DNA from: CAILHX01 sp046155285
GTDB taxonomy: Bacteria; Pseudomonadota; Gammaproteobacteria; Burkholderiales; Methylophilaceae
Length of the DNA stretch: 64,000 bases
Assembly: GCA_046155285.1 (NCBI GenBank)
Contig: JBJXEA010000010.1
Span: forward strand, 62,001 to 126,000
Direction of reading: 5' to 3'
Shown: piece by piece, positions 16,902 through 26,600 of the stretch
Layout: each line of letters starts with the position of its first letter
How positions within the stretch are numbered: position 1 is the stretch's first letter
Translations under genes and position numbers: made by a program
The notes under the pieces: generated by a model
The model's input: the letters and a program-made list of their open reading frames with translations, nothing else
Told to the model about the DNA's origin: nothing
Database searches by the model: none

Positions 16902-17120
16902 ATGCACCCCGAAAAAGTCATCTGGCGCGACCCTCAAGGCAAGATAGTGGCTTGCGTTGAGAAGAATAAGGTGATGCGTGAAAATCTGGAAGAAATTCAG
17001 CAAATCTGCCAAGACGCGCTAGAAGACGCAGTGCTGATGGGCTGTGATGAACAACAATTCCGCGCGGTATTGCTCGATCTCGTCAACGGCCTCGCCAACC
17101 CCTATCCACCTCTACAATAA
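16902..17120 (+). CDS. Conserved hypothetical protein (72 aa)
   Basis: A short acidic protein with no domain that I can name. It begins MHPEKVIWRDPQGKIVACVE and ends in a helical stretch and LVNGLANPYPPLQ. The frame is open further upstream into dcd, but the ATG at 16902 gives a compact protein and avoids overlap. It sits eight bases after dcd and 68 bases before the decarboxylase gene, in the same direction, so it may share transcripts with either. Function is unknown. Confidence 0.7.
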   Translation: MHPEKVIWRDPQGKIVACVEKNKVMRENLEEIQQICQDALEDAVLMGCDEQQFRAVLLDLVNGLANPYPPLQ

Positions 17121-17188
17121 GTCGCAACATCAGTTGTCACACTTATTCCGTAATCTAGCTCTTAAGTTTTCCCCATTAGGGAGGTTCT

Positions 17189-19429
17189 ATGAAATTCCGT
17201 TTCCCCGTTGTCATCATTGACGAAGATTTTCGTTCCGAAAATACTTCTGGCTTAGGCATCCGCGTACTCGCCAAAGCCATCGAAGAAGAAGGTTTCGAAG
17301 TATTAGGCGTCACCAGCTTTGTGGATATGGCCTCGTTCGCGCAACAACAAAGCCGCGCTTCAGCCTTCATCTTGGCCATAGACGACGAAGAATTTGCTGA
17401 GGAATCAAGTGGTGGATCAAAAGCGGCCTTAGACCGTTTACGCAAATTCGTAGATGAAATTCGCTTTCGCAACGAAGAAATCCCCATCTTTCTGCATGGT
17501 GAAACCAGGACTTCACGCCACATCCCCAATGAAATTCTGCGTGAACTGAATGGCTTCATCCACATGTATGAAGACACGCCAGAATTCATCGCGCGTTACA
17601 TCGTACGCGAAGCGAAAGCTTATTTGGATTCGCTACCGCCACCATTCTTCCGCGCCCTCACCAATTATGCCGCTGACGGCTCCTACTCCTGGCATTGCCC
17701 CGGTCATTCGGGTGGCGTGGCTTTCCTGAAATCCCCCGTTGGTCAGATGTTTCACCAGTTTTTTGGCGAGAATATGCTGCGTGCCGATGTATGCAACGCG
17801 GTAGACGAACTCGGTCAGTTGCTCGACCACACCGGCCCAGTAGCCGCATCCGAGCGCAATGCGGCGCGGATTTTCAACTGCGATCATCTGTACTTTGTCA
17901 CCAACGGCACTTCCACCAGCAACAAAATCGTGTGGAACTCAACTGTGGCTCCGGGCGACGTGGTGGTGGTGGATCGCAACTGCCATAAATCGGTACTGCA
18001 TTCCATCATGCTCACCGGCGCGATTCCGGTGTTTTTAATGCCTACGCGCAATCATTTCGGCATCATCGGGCCGATTCCGAGAGAGGAATTCGAGTGGGAA
18101 AACATACAAAAGAAAATAGAGAAAAACCCTTTCGCGCTGGATAAAAACGCCAAACCGCGTGTATTGACCATCACCCAAAGCACCTACGACGGCATTCTCT
18201 ACAACGTGGAAGAAATCAAGGAAATGCTGGACGGCAAGATAGACACCCTGCATTTCGACGAAGCCTGGCTGCCGCACGCGTCTTTCCATGACTTTTACGG
18301 TGATTACCACGCCATAGGCGCAGACCGCCCGCGCTGCAAGGAATCCATGATTTTCTCCACACAATCCACGCACAAAATGCTGGCGGGTTTGAGCCAAGCC
18401 TCACAGATTCTGGTGCAGGATGCCGAGAACTATCAGCTAGACCGCGACGTGTTCAACGAAGCCTATTTGATGCACACCTCCACCAGCCCACAGTATTCCA
18501 TCATCGCCAGTTGCGACGTGGCGGCGGCCATGATGGAGCCACCTGGCGGCACTGCGCTGGTGGAAGAATCCATCAAAGAAGCGCTGGATTTCCGCCGCGC
18601 CATGCGTAAAGTGGACGAAGAATGGGGCGCGGCTTGGTGGTTCAAGGTTTGGGGGCCAGATGACCTTTCGGAAGAAGGCATCGAAGAGCGCGAAGCGTGG
18701 ATGTTGAAGACCAAAGCGCGTTGGCACGGCTTTGGCAAAGTGGCGAAAAATTTCAACATGTTAGACCCAATCAAAGCCACGGTGATTACCCCGGGGCTGG
18801 ATGTGGAAGGTGATTTCTCTGATGAATTCGGCATCCCCGCCGCGATTGTCACCAAATATCTGGCGGAACACGGCGTAATTGTGGAAAAAACAGGTCTTTA
18901 TTCCTTTTTCATCATGTTCACCATCGGCATCACCAAAGGCCGTTGGAACACGCTGGTAGCGGCGTTGCAGCAATTCAAGGATGACTACGACAAGAACCAA
19001 CAACTGTGGCGCGTGCTGCCTGTGTTTGTGGCTAAACATCCGATGTATGAAAAAATGGGCTTACGCGATTTATGCACCCAGATTCACGAAGTGTATCGCG
19101 CCAATGACGTGGCGAGGCTGACGACGGAAATGTATCTTTCCGACATGATTCCGGCCATGAAACCGGCGGATGCTTTCGCCAAAATGGCACACCGCGAGAT
19201 TGAACGTGTGGCGATTGAAAATTTGGAAGGTCGCATTACCAGTGTGCTGCTCACACCCTACCCGCCTGGCATCCCGCTACTCATCCCCGGCGAGCGTTTT
19301 AACGCCATCATCGTGCGCTATTTGAAGTTTGCGCGCGAATTCAACGCACGTTTCCCCGGATTTGAAACTGATATTCACGGGCTGGTGAAAGATGAAGGCG
19401 GCGACTACCACGTAGACTGCGTGGCTTAG
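17189..19429 (+). CDS. Orn/Lys/Arg family amino-acid decarboxylase (probably arginine or lysine)
   Basis: A 746-residue fold-type I PLP enzyme of the large inducible type (AdiA, CadA, SpeF family). It has an N-terminal receiver-like wing domain (about 1-130), the PLP-binding core and a C-terminal domain. Key segments are SWHCPGHSGGVAFLKSPVG, the PLP Lys in STQSTHKMLAGLSQAS and DEAWLPHASFH. Substrate cannot be settled by eye; length is nearest AdiA (755). The product would be agmatine, cadaverine or putrescine, used in polyamine supply or acid resistance. GGGAGG precedes the ATG by seven bases. Its stop overlaps the convergent folA stop by four bases. Confidence 0.9.
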   Translation: MKFRFPVVIIDEDFRSENTSGLGIRVLAKAIEEEGFEVLGVTSFVDMASFAQQQSRASAFILAIDDEEFAEESSGGSKAALDRLRKFVDEIRFRNEEIPIFLHGETRTSRHIPNEILRELNGFIHMYEDTPEFIARYIVREAKAYLDSLPPPFFRALTNYAADGSYSWHCPGHSGGVAFLKSPVGQMFHQFFGENMLRADVCNAVDELGQLLDHTGPVAASERNAARIFNCDHLYFVTNGTSTSNKIVWNSTVAPGDVVVVDRNCHKSVLHSIMLTGAIPVFLMPTRNHFGIIGPIPREEFEWENIQKKIEKNPFALDKNAKPRVLTITQSTYDGILYNVEEIKEMLDGKIDTLHFDEAWLPHASFHDFYGDYHAIGADRPRCKESMIFSTQSTHKMLAGLSQASQILVQDAENYQLDRDVFNEAYLMHTSTSPQYSIIASCDVAAAMMEPPGGTALVEESIKEALDFRRAMRKVDEEWGAAWWFKVWGPDDLSEEGIEEREAWMLKTKARWHGFGKVAKNFNMLDPIKATVITPGLDVEGDFSDEFGIPAAIVTKYLAEHGVIVEKTGLYSFFIMFTIGITKGRWNTLVAALQQFKDDYDKNQQLWRVLPVFVAKHPMYEKMGLRDLCTQIHEVYRANDVARLTTEMYLSDMIPAMKPADAFAKMAHREIERVAIENLEGRITSVLLTPYPPGIPLLIPGERFNAIIVRYLKFAREFNARFPGFETDIHGLVKDEGGDYHVDCVA

Positions 19430-19905
19430 GATTGGCTGTAGGTGATAAAGCTGTAAGGTAAGCCGGCGGCACTTGTAGCGGAGATGCATTCTATTTCTCG
19501 CCACTGTGTCGCTTCGTAACTGGGGAAATGGGCATCGCCCACAAACTCCTGATGTATTTTGGTGAGATAGAGTTTATCAGCCAGCGGTAAAGCCGCCTTA
19601 TACAACTCGTTACCGCCGATGACGAACAATTCGTCGTCATCACCACATAACGCCAATGCCTGCGGCAAAGAGCCCGCCACCAACGCACCAGTTACTTGAT
19701 ATTGTGGATTACGGCTAATGACTACCGTGGTGCGCCCGGGCAACAAACGCCCCAGAGATTCGTAGGTTTTGCGCCCCATCAGGATGTGATGCCCCATCGT
19801 CAGGGCTTTAAAGCGCTTGAGGTCTTCTGGCAAGTGCCAAGGCAGCATGTTATCACGCCCAATCACGCCATTGCTGGCAACGGCGGCGATGACCGACAAT
19901 TTCAT
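19426..19905 (-). CDS. folA: Dihydrofolate reductase
   Basis: A 159-residue DHFR that reduces dihydrofolate with NADPH. It shows MKLSVIAAVASNGVIGRDN, LPWHLPEDLKRFKALTMGH with the catalytic acidic residue in this region, ILMGRKTYESLG, the NADPH-binding GRTTVVISR and FVIGGNELY. Length is that of chromosomal FolA. It overlaps the convergent decarboxylase gene by four bases, leaving no room for a separate terminator. Upstream is the end of the fecR-domain gene. Confidence 0.95.
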   Translation of the reverse strand: MKLSVIAAVASNGVIGRDNMLPWHLPEDLKRFKALTMGHHILMGRKTYESLGRLLPGRTTVVISRNPQYQVTGALVAGSLPQALALCGDDDELFVIGGNELYKAALPLADKLYLTKIHQEFVGDAHFPSYEATQWREIECISATSAAGLPYSFITYSQS

Positions 19906-19915
19906 GCCGACAACT

Positions 19916-20662
19916 TCATTTGCAATTTTGTATTGAGAACGTTTCGCCCTCTACAGATGAGCCACCTAAACTGGAGATCTGGCTAAGGCCAGGGTCGCCA
20001 GGGAGTTGCAAAGGAATAACAGTGCTGGCCGGTGCGATGCCAAACTGACCCGCAGAAAGCGTAAGCTCTCCCGCATCATTCTTCATCACCACTTCGCCTT
20101 CGTGCACCCCGACATAAACTGCGGGAGCAACCTCATCGCTGACATCAGTTTTTGTTTTCGCATCCACGACACCTGTTTCATCAATCTTGGCGCTGCCTTT
20201 AGTACATTTGCTGGTCGAGCAATCATCCACGTCAAACACTGTACCGCGAATACCGATAGTGGCAGTGGCGGTATTCATCTTATAGGCATCACGATTGCCG
20301 CGCTTGCTAATTAAGCCACTGATGGTACGCAAGCCGCCTTTTAACAAACCCAACGTGAACTTGTCTTTTTCAGGTTCATTTTCCTCAAAATGTTGCTCTT
20401 TAATTGCCACTTGGGTACTCGGTTTCAGCGTCATCACCATGCCATCAGAAAACTTGATTTGGGCATAAGCGCCCTTCTCTGTGGTAATGATGTCACCCTC
20501 TTTCACCGTAGAACCACGTGACAGTGCCAAAACATCTCCACTACGCTTGGCGGTAATCGTTCCCGCAAGCTGGGTCACCGTGCCATCAGCCAAGGCGGAT
20601 ACACTCATCAAAGTTAGCACAGCAAGCACCGTCCATTTTTGTAGCATATGTGTTAATTGCAT
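19916..20662 (-). CDS. FecR-domain exported protein, third gene of the two-partner secretion locus
   Basis: A 248-residue exported protein. Signal peptide: KWTVLAVLTLMSVSALADG. The FecR domain spans about residues 30-190: GTVTQLAGTITAKRSGDVLA, VKEGDIITTEKGAYAQIKF, DGMVMTLKP and the hallmark TATATIGIRGTVFDV. It lacks a membrane anchor after the signal peptide, so it is not a classical FecR anti-sigma regulator but probably a periplasmic or surface accessory. Two Cys lie at DDCSTSKC and one is the penultimate residue. The start ATG and GGAGG site lie inside the last codons of tpsA, so its translation is coupled to tpsA. Confidence 0.85.
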   Translation of the reverse strand: MQLTHMLQKWTVLAVLTLMSVSALADGTVTQLAGTITAKRSGDVLALSRGSTVKEGDIITTEKGAYAQIKFSDGMVMTLKPSTQVAIKEQHFEENEPEKDKFTLGLLKGGLRTISGLISKRGNRDAYKMNTATATIGIRGTVFDVDDCSTSKCTKGSAKIDETGVVDAKTKTDVSDEVAPAVYVGVHEGEVVMKNDAGELTLSAGQFGIAPASTVIPLQLPGDPGLSQISSLGGSSVEGETFSIQNCK

Positions 20663-23600
20663 GATCCCACCTCCGTCCGTGTGAAGTTGCCTTGATCGCC
20701 AGAAGCCCGTGCGGATTTACCCGTAGATTCACGATCAATAGCAAACAACAAATATCCATAGAGCGACGAATCCACGCCGCGTGGTGCCAAAGATTGAATA
20801 TAAGCATCACCAAAGCCCAATCCAGCACTAGTGTCTATGGTGAACTCTGCACCGTTATACAAAGTCCAAGAAATTGGGTAGCCGTTTTGGGTCAGCGCAT
20901 TATTGTTGAAATCAAAACGACCAGAGCCTTTGCCGCCTATAAGCACAATCCCGGTGTGATATTTGTTGATCGCACCATCGTCAATTGTCGTCACTGTAAG
21001 CGCGGAATTAAGTTCTCTATCCGCTAGAAGCGTTGCATCCAGCAGCCCACCAACATCCAGCTTGATCTCACCAGAATTAAGAATGCTGGCAGAGGTTAAG
21101 CCCGCACCACTACCCGCCTCAAGCACCAGACTTCTGCCTACTTTCAAATTCATAGTGGTCACCGGGTCCAGCACGGCAAAAGCATTAGACTTGCTAGTTC
21201 CCACGCCATTGATCGTGCCGCCGGTAATCACCATATCTTTTTTCACTTTCAAGGTCTTGCCATTGAATGCCTGAACGATAGCGCTGGCACTCGCCGTATT
21301 ATTGGAACCCGTATGCGTCACCGTACCTGCTTTGATATAGAAATTACCATCCACCTTAACGTCTAGCGTATTGGCCGTGATAAAGGCATTAGCTTGCGAT
21401 TCCGCATTGCTTACACCACCACCAAAATCAGCAGTGCCTCCCTGCAAAGTCAAGTCGCCCGTCGTGGCTATCTTCATATTATTCCCAGCTTTGAGAATAA
21501 TGTCGTTAGTCAGCTTGGTGCCGCTCGCCATCACCGTAGTATGGCCGGCCAGCAACTCCAAGTTGTTGGCGACTATGTTGATGTCGTTTAGAGCTTCAAT
21601 GTTCAAGTCGCCGTTCTGACCGGGGTTAGAAGCTCCTTGGAAAGTAACGGTACTCGCAAGATTCAGGTTGATGTTACGCCCCTTAATTTGCCCAGGACCG
21701 GACACCAATATGACACCAGAAGTGGTTAACGTAATATCACCATTGCCCGCATTGATATCCAAGGGCGTTGATACCGTGAGCAAACTACCTAGGTCAATAT
21801 CTCCGTCGTAAGCACCAAAATTGATGCCGCCGCCAACAGCGCCATAAACCGCGTAACCATCATAGTCATAAAAAGTAAGTTGTCCCGTTGCATTTGCGCT
21901 ATCCCCCAAATTACGCGAACGGAAATCTATGGAATCAACATCATTAAATCTGTTAACAAACTCATCACCAAGAGTGATGGACGCTCCCGCGTTATTCAGG
22001 GTCTTAACAGTTAAGTCTTCGGCAATAATAGGCGCTGCAGTCTGCGTCACGTTGCCGGTAGAAACAAAATTTGCACTACCACCAGCATTAGACACCCCAT
22101 TAATCTTCAATGCACCTGTTTTGTAAATATAGATATCGCCTCCATTAGAGTTCGTCACCAGCCCATTAACATTAGCACCTATGTGTATCGGGCTGACGAC
22201 ATCATCGAGTGTACTCGGCGTATGCAGATCATCTTTCCCAATATGATGAGCACTCAGAACAATGTTGCCTTGCCCTGCCACGGTAGTGTCCAGCAACTCG
22301 GCTCCACCGCCGACGATGTTGTGATTAATTGAAGTGACATTCAGATTATTCGTGCCCGAATTGTTACCGTTGTAAGCCAAACTGCCCGTCAACACGACAT
22401 CATCACCATTGACAATGCTAAGGCCACCGCCAGACAAGCCTATCGGTGATGTCAAATTACCCACTGTCAAAACTTGCGAACCAATACTCGAACCACCCAC
22501 GGTCAAACCACCCGAAGTAGAAACGGTATTCAGTTCATTCTGGTCTAGTTGCAAAGTGCCCCCACCAGTACCAAGCCCCACGGTCACGTCAGTGGCCGCC
22601 TTTAAGCTCACCGCGCCGGCACCACCCACAACCTTATTCGCACCAGTGCCCAAAGTCATTTGGTCAGCCGTCAGATTAACAGCGCTGGTGTTAGCACCAC
22701 CGCCATTAGTAATAATGCCAAGCACCGCAGAATTATCCAATACTCCAGTGCCTGCGTTGATAGTCACTCCCGTACCCCCAGTCACCGTACCCGTAACGGT
22801 AGTACCCACCGAGTTCGCGGTAAAGCTGTTAGCTGTCGTCACCGTACCCAATTGCAACAAAGTGCTGTCTTTAATCTGTATGGCATTAGCGCCGGTGTTG
22901 CTGAGCCCAACCACGCCAGTAAAGTCATTGCCCGCATTGGTCAGAGTGATGGCATTCGCACCTGCGCTAAAGCTGGTCGCCCCTGCTCCACCTGCTTGGG
23001 TGATAGCGCCAGTTTGTGTGATTGCGCCATTGCTGATGACGTCTAACGTACCGCTACCGACTGAACTAGTGCCAAACTGAATAGCGTTGGTGTCGGTGAT
23101 TTGAACATTATTTGCACCCGTGTTGGTCAAACTCACAGCGCCCACAAAGTTGTTCGCAGCGTTGGTCAGCGTAATGGCTGCAGCACCGGCGTTGATGGCG
23201 CTAGTGCCAGTGATAGTGAGTGCACCAGCTTGGGTGACTGCGCCAGTGTTGCTGGTGGCGCTTAGGTTGCCGCCTACTGTGCCAGTGCCTAGGTTAAGTG
23301 CGCCGGTGTTGATGGTGGTGAGGTCGCCACCCAAGGTCAGTGTGGCGAGGGTAAGCGCATTAGTGTCGGTGATGGCGGTGGCGTTGCTTCCAGTGTTGCT
23401 AAGGGTGACCGCACCCACAAAATTGTTTGCCGCATCAGTGAGACTAATGGTATTTGCACCCGCATTGATATTGCTAGTGCCAGTAATCACTAAGCCACCT
23501 GCGGTTTCTGTAATCGCACCACTGTTGCTGACAGCACTCAAGTTACCGCCTACCGTACCCGTACCTAGATTCAATGCGCCGGTGTTGATGGTGGTGAGGT

Positions 23601-26600
23601 TGCCGCCCGCACCTGCAATGCTTAAAGTGCCGAGTGTCAGGGCGTTGCTGTCGGTGATTTGTACCGCGTTGCCGCCAGTGTTGGTGAGGTTCACAGCGCC
23701 CACAAAGTTGTTCGCAGCGTTGGTCAGCGTAATGGCTGCAGCACCGGCGTTGATGGCGCTAGTGCCAGTAATGGTCAATGCACCCGTTTGAGTAACCGCA
23801 CCGGTGTTGCTGGTGGCGCTTAAGTTACCACCTACCGTACCAGAGCCTAGGTTCAGTGCGCCAGTGTTGATGGTGGTGAAATCACCACCCAAGGTCAGTG
23901 TGGCGAGGGTGAGCGCGTTGGTGTCGGTGATGGCGGTAGCGTTGCTTCCAGTGTTGCTAAGAGTTACAGCGCCCACAAAGTTGTTGGCCGCGTTACTCAG
24001 CGTAATAGTGCCATTACCAGCATCAACACTCGTCGTACCCGTCACCGCAAACGCACCGCTTTGTGACAGTGCACCGTTACTTTGCAAGCTCAAGTTGCCG
24101 CCCAGCGTCAGTGCTGCCACATCCAGGGTATTGGTGTCGCGGATAGAGATATTGTTAGCACCCGTGTTAGCCACAGTGACCGTACCACCGAAATCATTAG
24201 CCGCATTGGTCAACGTAATCGCAGCGCCACCGGCATCGATGTTGTTGGTGCCGGTAATCGTCAGTGCGCCAGTTTGAGTGACCGCACCAGTGTTGCTAGT
24301 AGCGCTTAAGTTGCCACCGACCGTACCAGAACCTAAATTCAGTGCGCCGGTGTTGATGGTGGTGAGGTCGCCGCCCAAGGTCAGTGTGGCAAGCGTCAGT
24401 GCGTTGGCGTCGGTGATGGCAGTGGCATTAGCGCCAGTGTTACTGAGGGTGACCGCACCCACAAAGTTATTAGTAGCATTCGTCAACGTAATCGTCGCAG
24501 CTCCCGCATCAATGGCGCTAGTGCCAGTAATGGTGAGTGCGCCGGTTTGCGTGATTGCACCGGTGTTGCTGTTGGCGCTTAAGTTACCGCCCACTGTGCC
24601 AGAGCCTAAATTAAGTGCGCCTGTACTGATGGCGATGAGGTTGCCTGCGGCGATGCTGAGTGTGCCTAAGGTTAAGGCATTCGTGTCAGTTATCTGTACT
24701 GCGTTTGCGCCAGTGTTGGTCAGGCTGACCGCACCGGTGAAGTTGTTGGCGGCATCGGTGAGGGTGATGGTATTAGCACCGGCGTTGATGTTGCTAGTGC
24801 CGGTGATAGCGAGCCCACCCGCGGTTTCTGTAATCGCGCCGCCGTTGCTGGTTGCACTCAAGTTACCACCTACCGTGCCAGTGCCTAAGTTAAGTGCGCC
24901 GGTGTTGATGATAGTGAGGTTGCCCGCAGCGATGCTCAAGGTGCCGAGCGTCAATGCATTGGCATCCGTCACCTGAACATTGCCGCTGGTATTGGTCAGA
25001 CTCACAGCACCTACAAAATTGTTAGTAGCATTCGTCAGCGTAATCGCTGCGCCTCCGGCATTGATGTCGCTAGTGCCCGTGATGGCGAGTGCGCCGCTTT
25101 GGGTGATTGCTCCCGTGTTGCTAGTAGCGCTCAAGTTGCCGCCTACTGTGCCAGTGCCTAGGTTAAGTGCGCCGGTGTTGATGGTGGTGAGGTCACCTGC
25201 GGCGATGCTCAGCGAGCCTAATGTTAAGGCGTTGCTGTCGGTGATCTGGACTGCATTAGCGCCGGTATTGGTGAGGCTGACTACGCCAGTGAAGTCATTG
25301 GCTTGAGTCAAAGTAATCACCCCTGCACCCGTAATGAAACTAGCAGCACCCGCAGCCGCGGTTTGGGTGATCGCGCCCGTTTGGGTAATGCTGTTAGCGC
25401 CAGTGGCATTGACCGTCAAGGTGCCAGTACCTACGTTACTAGTGCCGAGTATCAGCGCGTTGGCATCAGTAACGGCGACGTTATTAGCGCCACTGTTGTT
25501 CACTGAAACTGCGCCGGTAAAGTCATTCGCTTGGGTCAGGGTAATCACACCTGCCCCGCCATTAAAGGTGGCAGCGCCTGCACTGGCGGCTTGAGTAATC
25601 GTGCCACTCTGCGTGATGCCGACGGCGTTGACGGTTAAGGTGCCGCTACCGACTGAGCTGGCAGCAAACTGAATGGCGTTGGTGTCGGTGATGGCGACGT
25701 TGTTCGCGCCAGTGTTGGTCAGTGTTACGTCTCCGGTAAAGTTGTTAGTGGCACTAGTCAGGGTGATGACGCCCGCGCCGGCATTCACCGTAGTCGCTGC
25801 CGCCAGAATATTCCCCGCCGTCTGATCAACCCCTACACCGCCCAAGGTCAAGCCAAAACCCGTCGCGTTGATATTGGCGCCAATATCCAACAGGCCTGCG
25901 GTCACTATGGAAGTCGCGCCGCCAGTGGTCACGTTGCCGATTACATTCAAGCCACCTGCATTATCTTTCAGAGTGAACGCTCCCACGCTGCTGAACGCGC
26001 CCAAGCTGGTCAGCACGTTGTTTCCACCCAAAGTCACCGCCGCGCCAGCATTGCCCGTCAGCGTCCCGGCTGTGATGATGCCAGTTTGGGTAACTGCGCC
26101 ACTCAGATTATTGACAGTAGCGCCGCCCAGCACCACAGTGCCAGTAGCACCCGTGGTGATGTTGCCAAGCGCTGACGTGGTGGCATCTATCACTTGTATC
26201 GCAGTAGCGGTGTTGCTCGTGGTGGTGAGTGCACCTGCTAGGTTAATCGCGCCATCATTGGCATCTACCAGAATATCGCCAGCGCCACCGTCCACCGTAC
26301 CGCCAGTGCTGGTAACGCCAACACCGGTCAGATTAACTGCCGTGCCGGTGATGTTGTTAGCACCCAAAGCCAGTGCAGAAACAGTAGTCGTGATGGTCGT
26401 AGTTCCGACGCCGCTGTTGATAGCTCCCGTCACATTGAGACCACCCAAGTCATTGATAGTCAACGTGCCGTTGCTGGTGAATGCACCCAAATTGGTGATG
26501 GTGTTAGCGCCACCCAAGACCACGGTACTTGTGGTGCTGCCAGCAAGCGTGCCAGTATTGATGACACCAGTTTGCGTCACTGCGCCAGTCACGTCGCTTG

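Noticed and set aside
19916..20662. Classical FecR anti-sigma regulator
   Set aside because: No sigma factor or TonB receptor gene is adjacent and there is no cytoplasmic N-terminal domain with a single transmembrane helix; instead it starts with a cleavable signal peptide.
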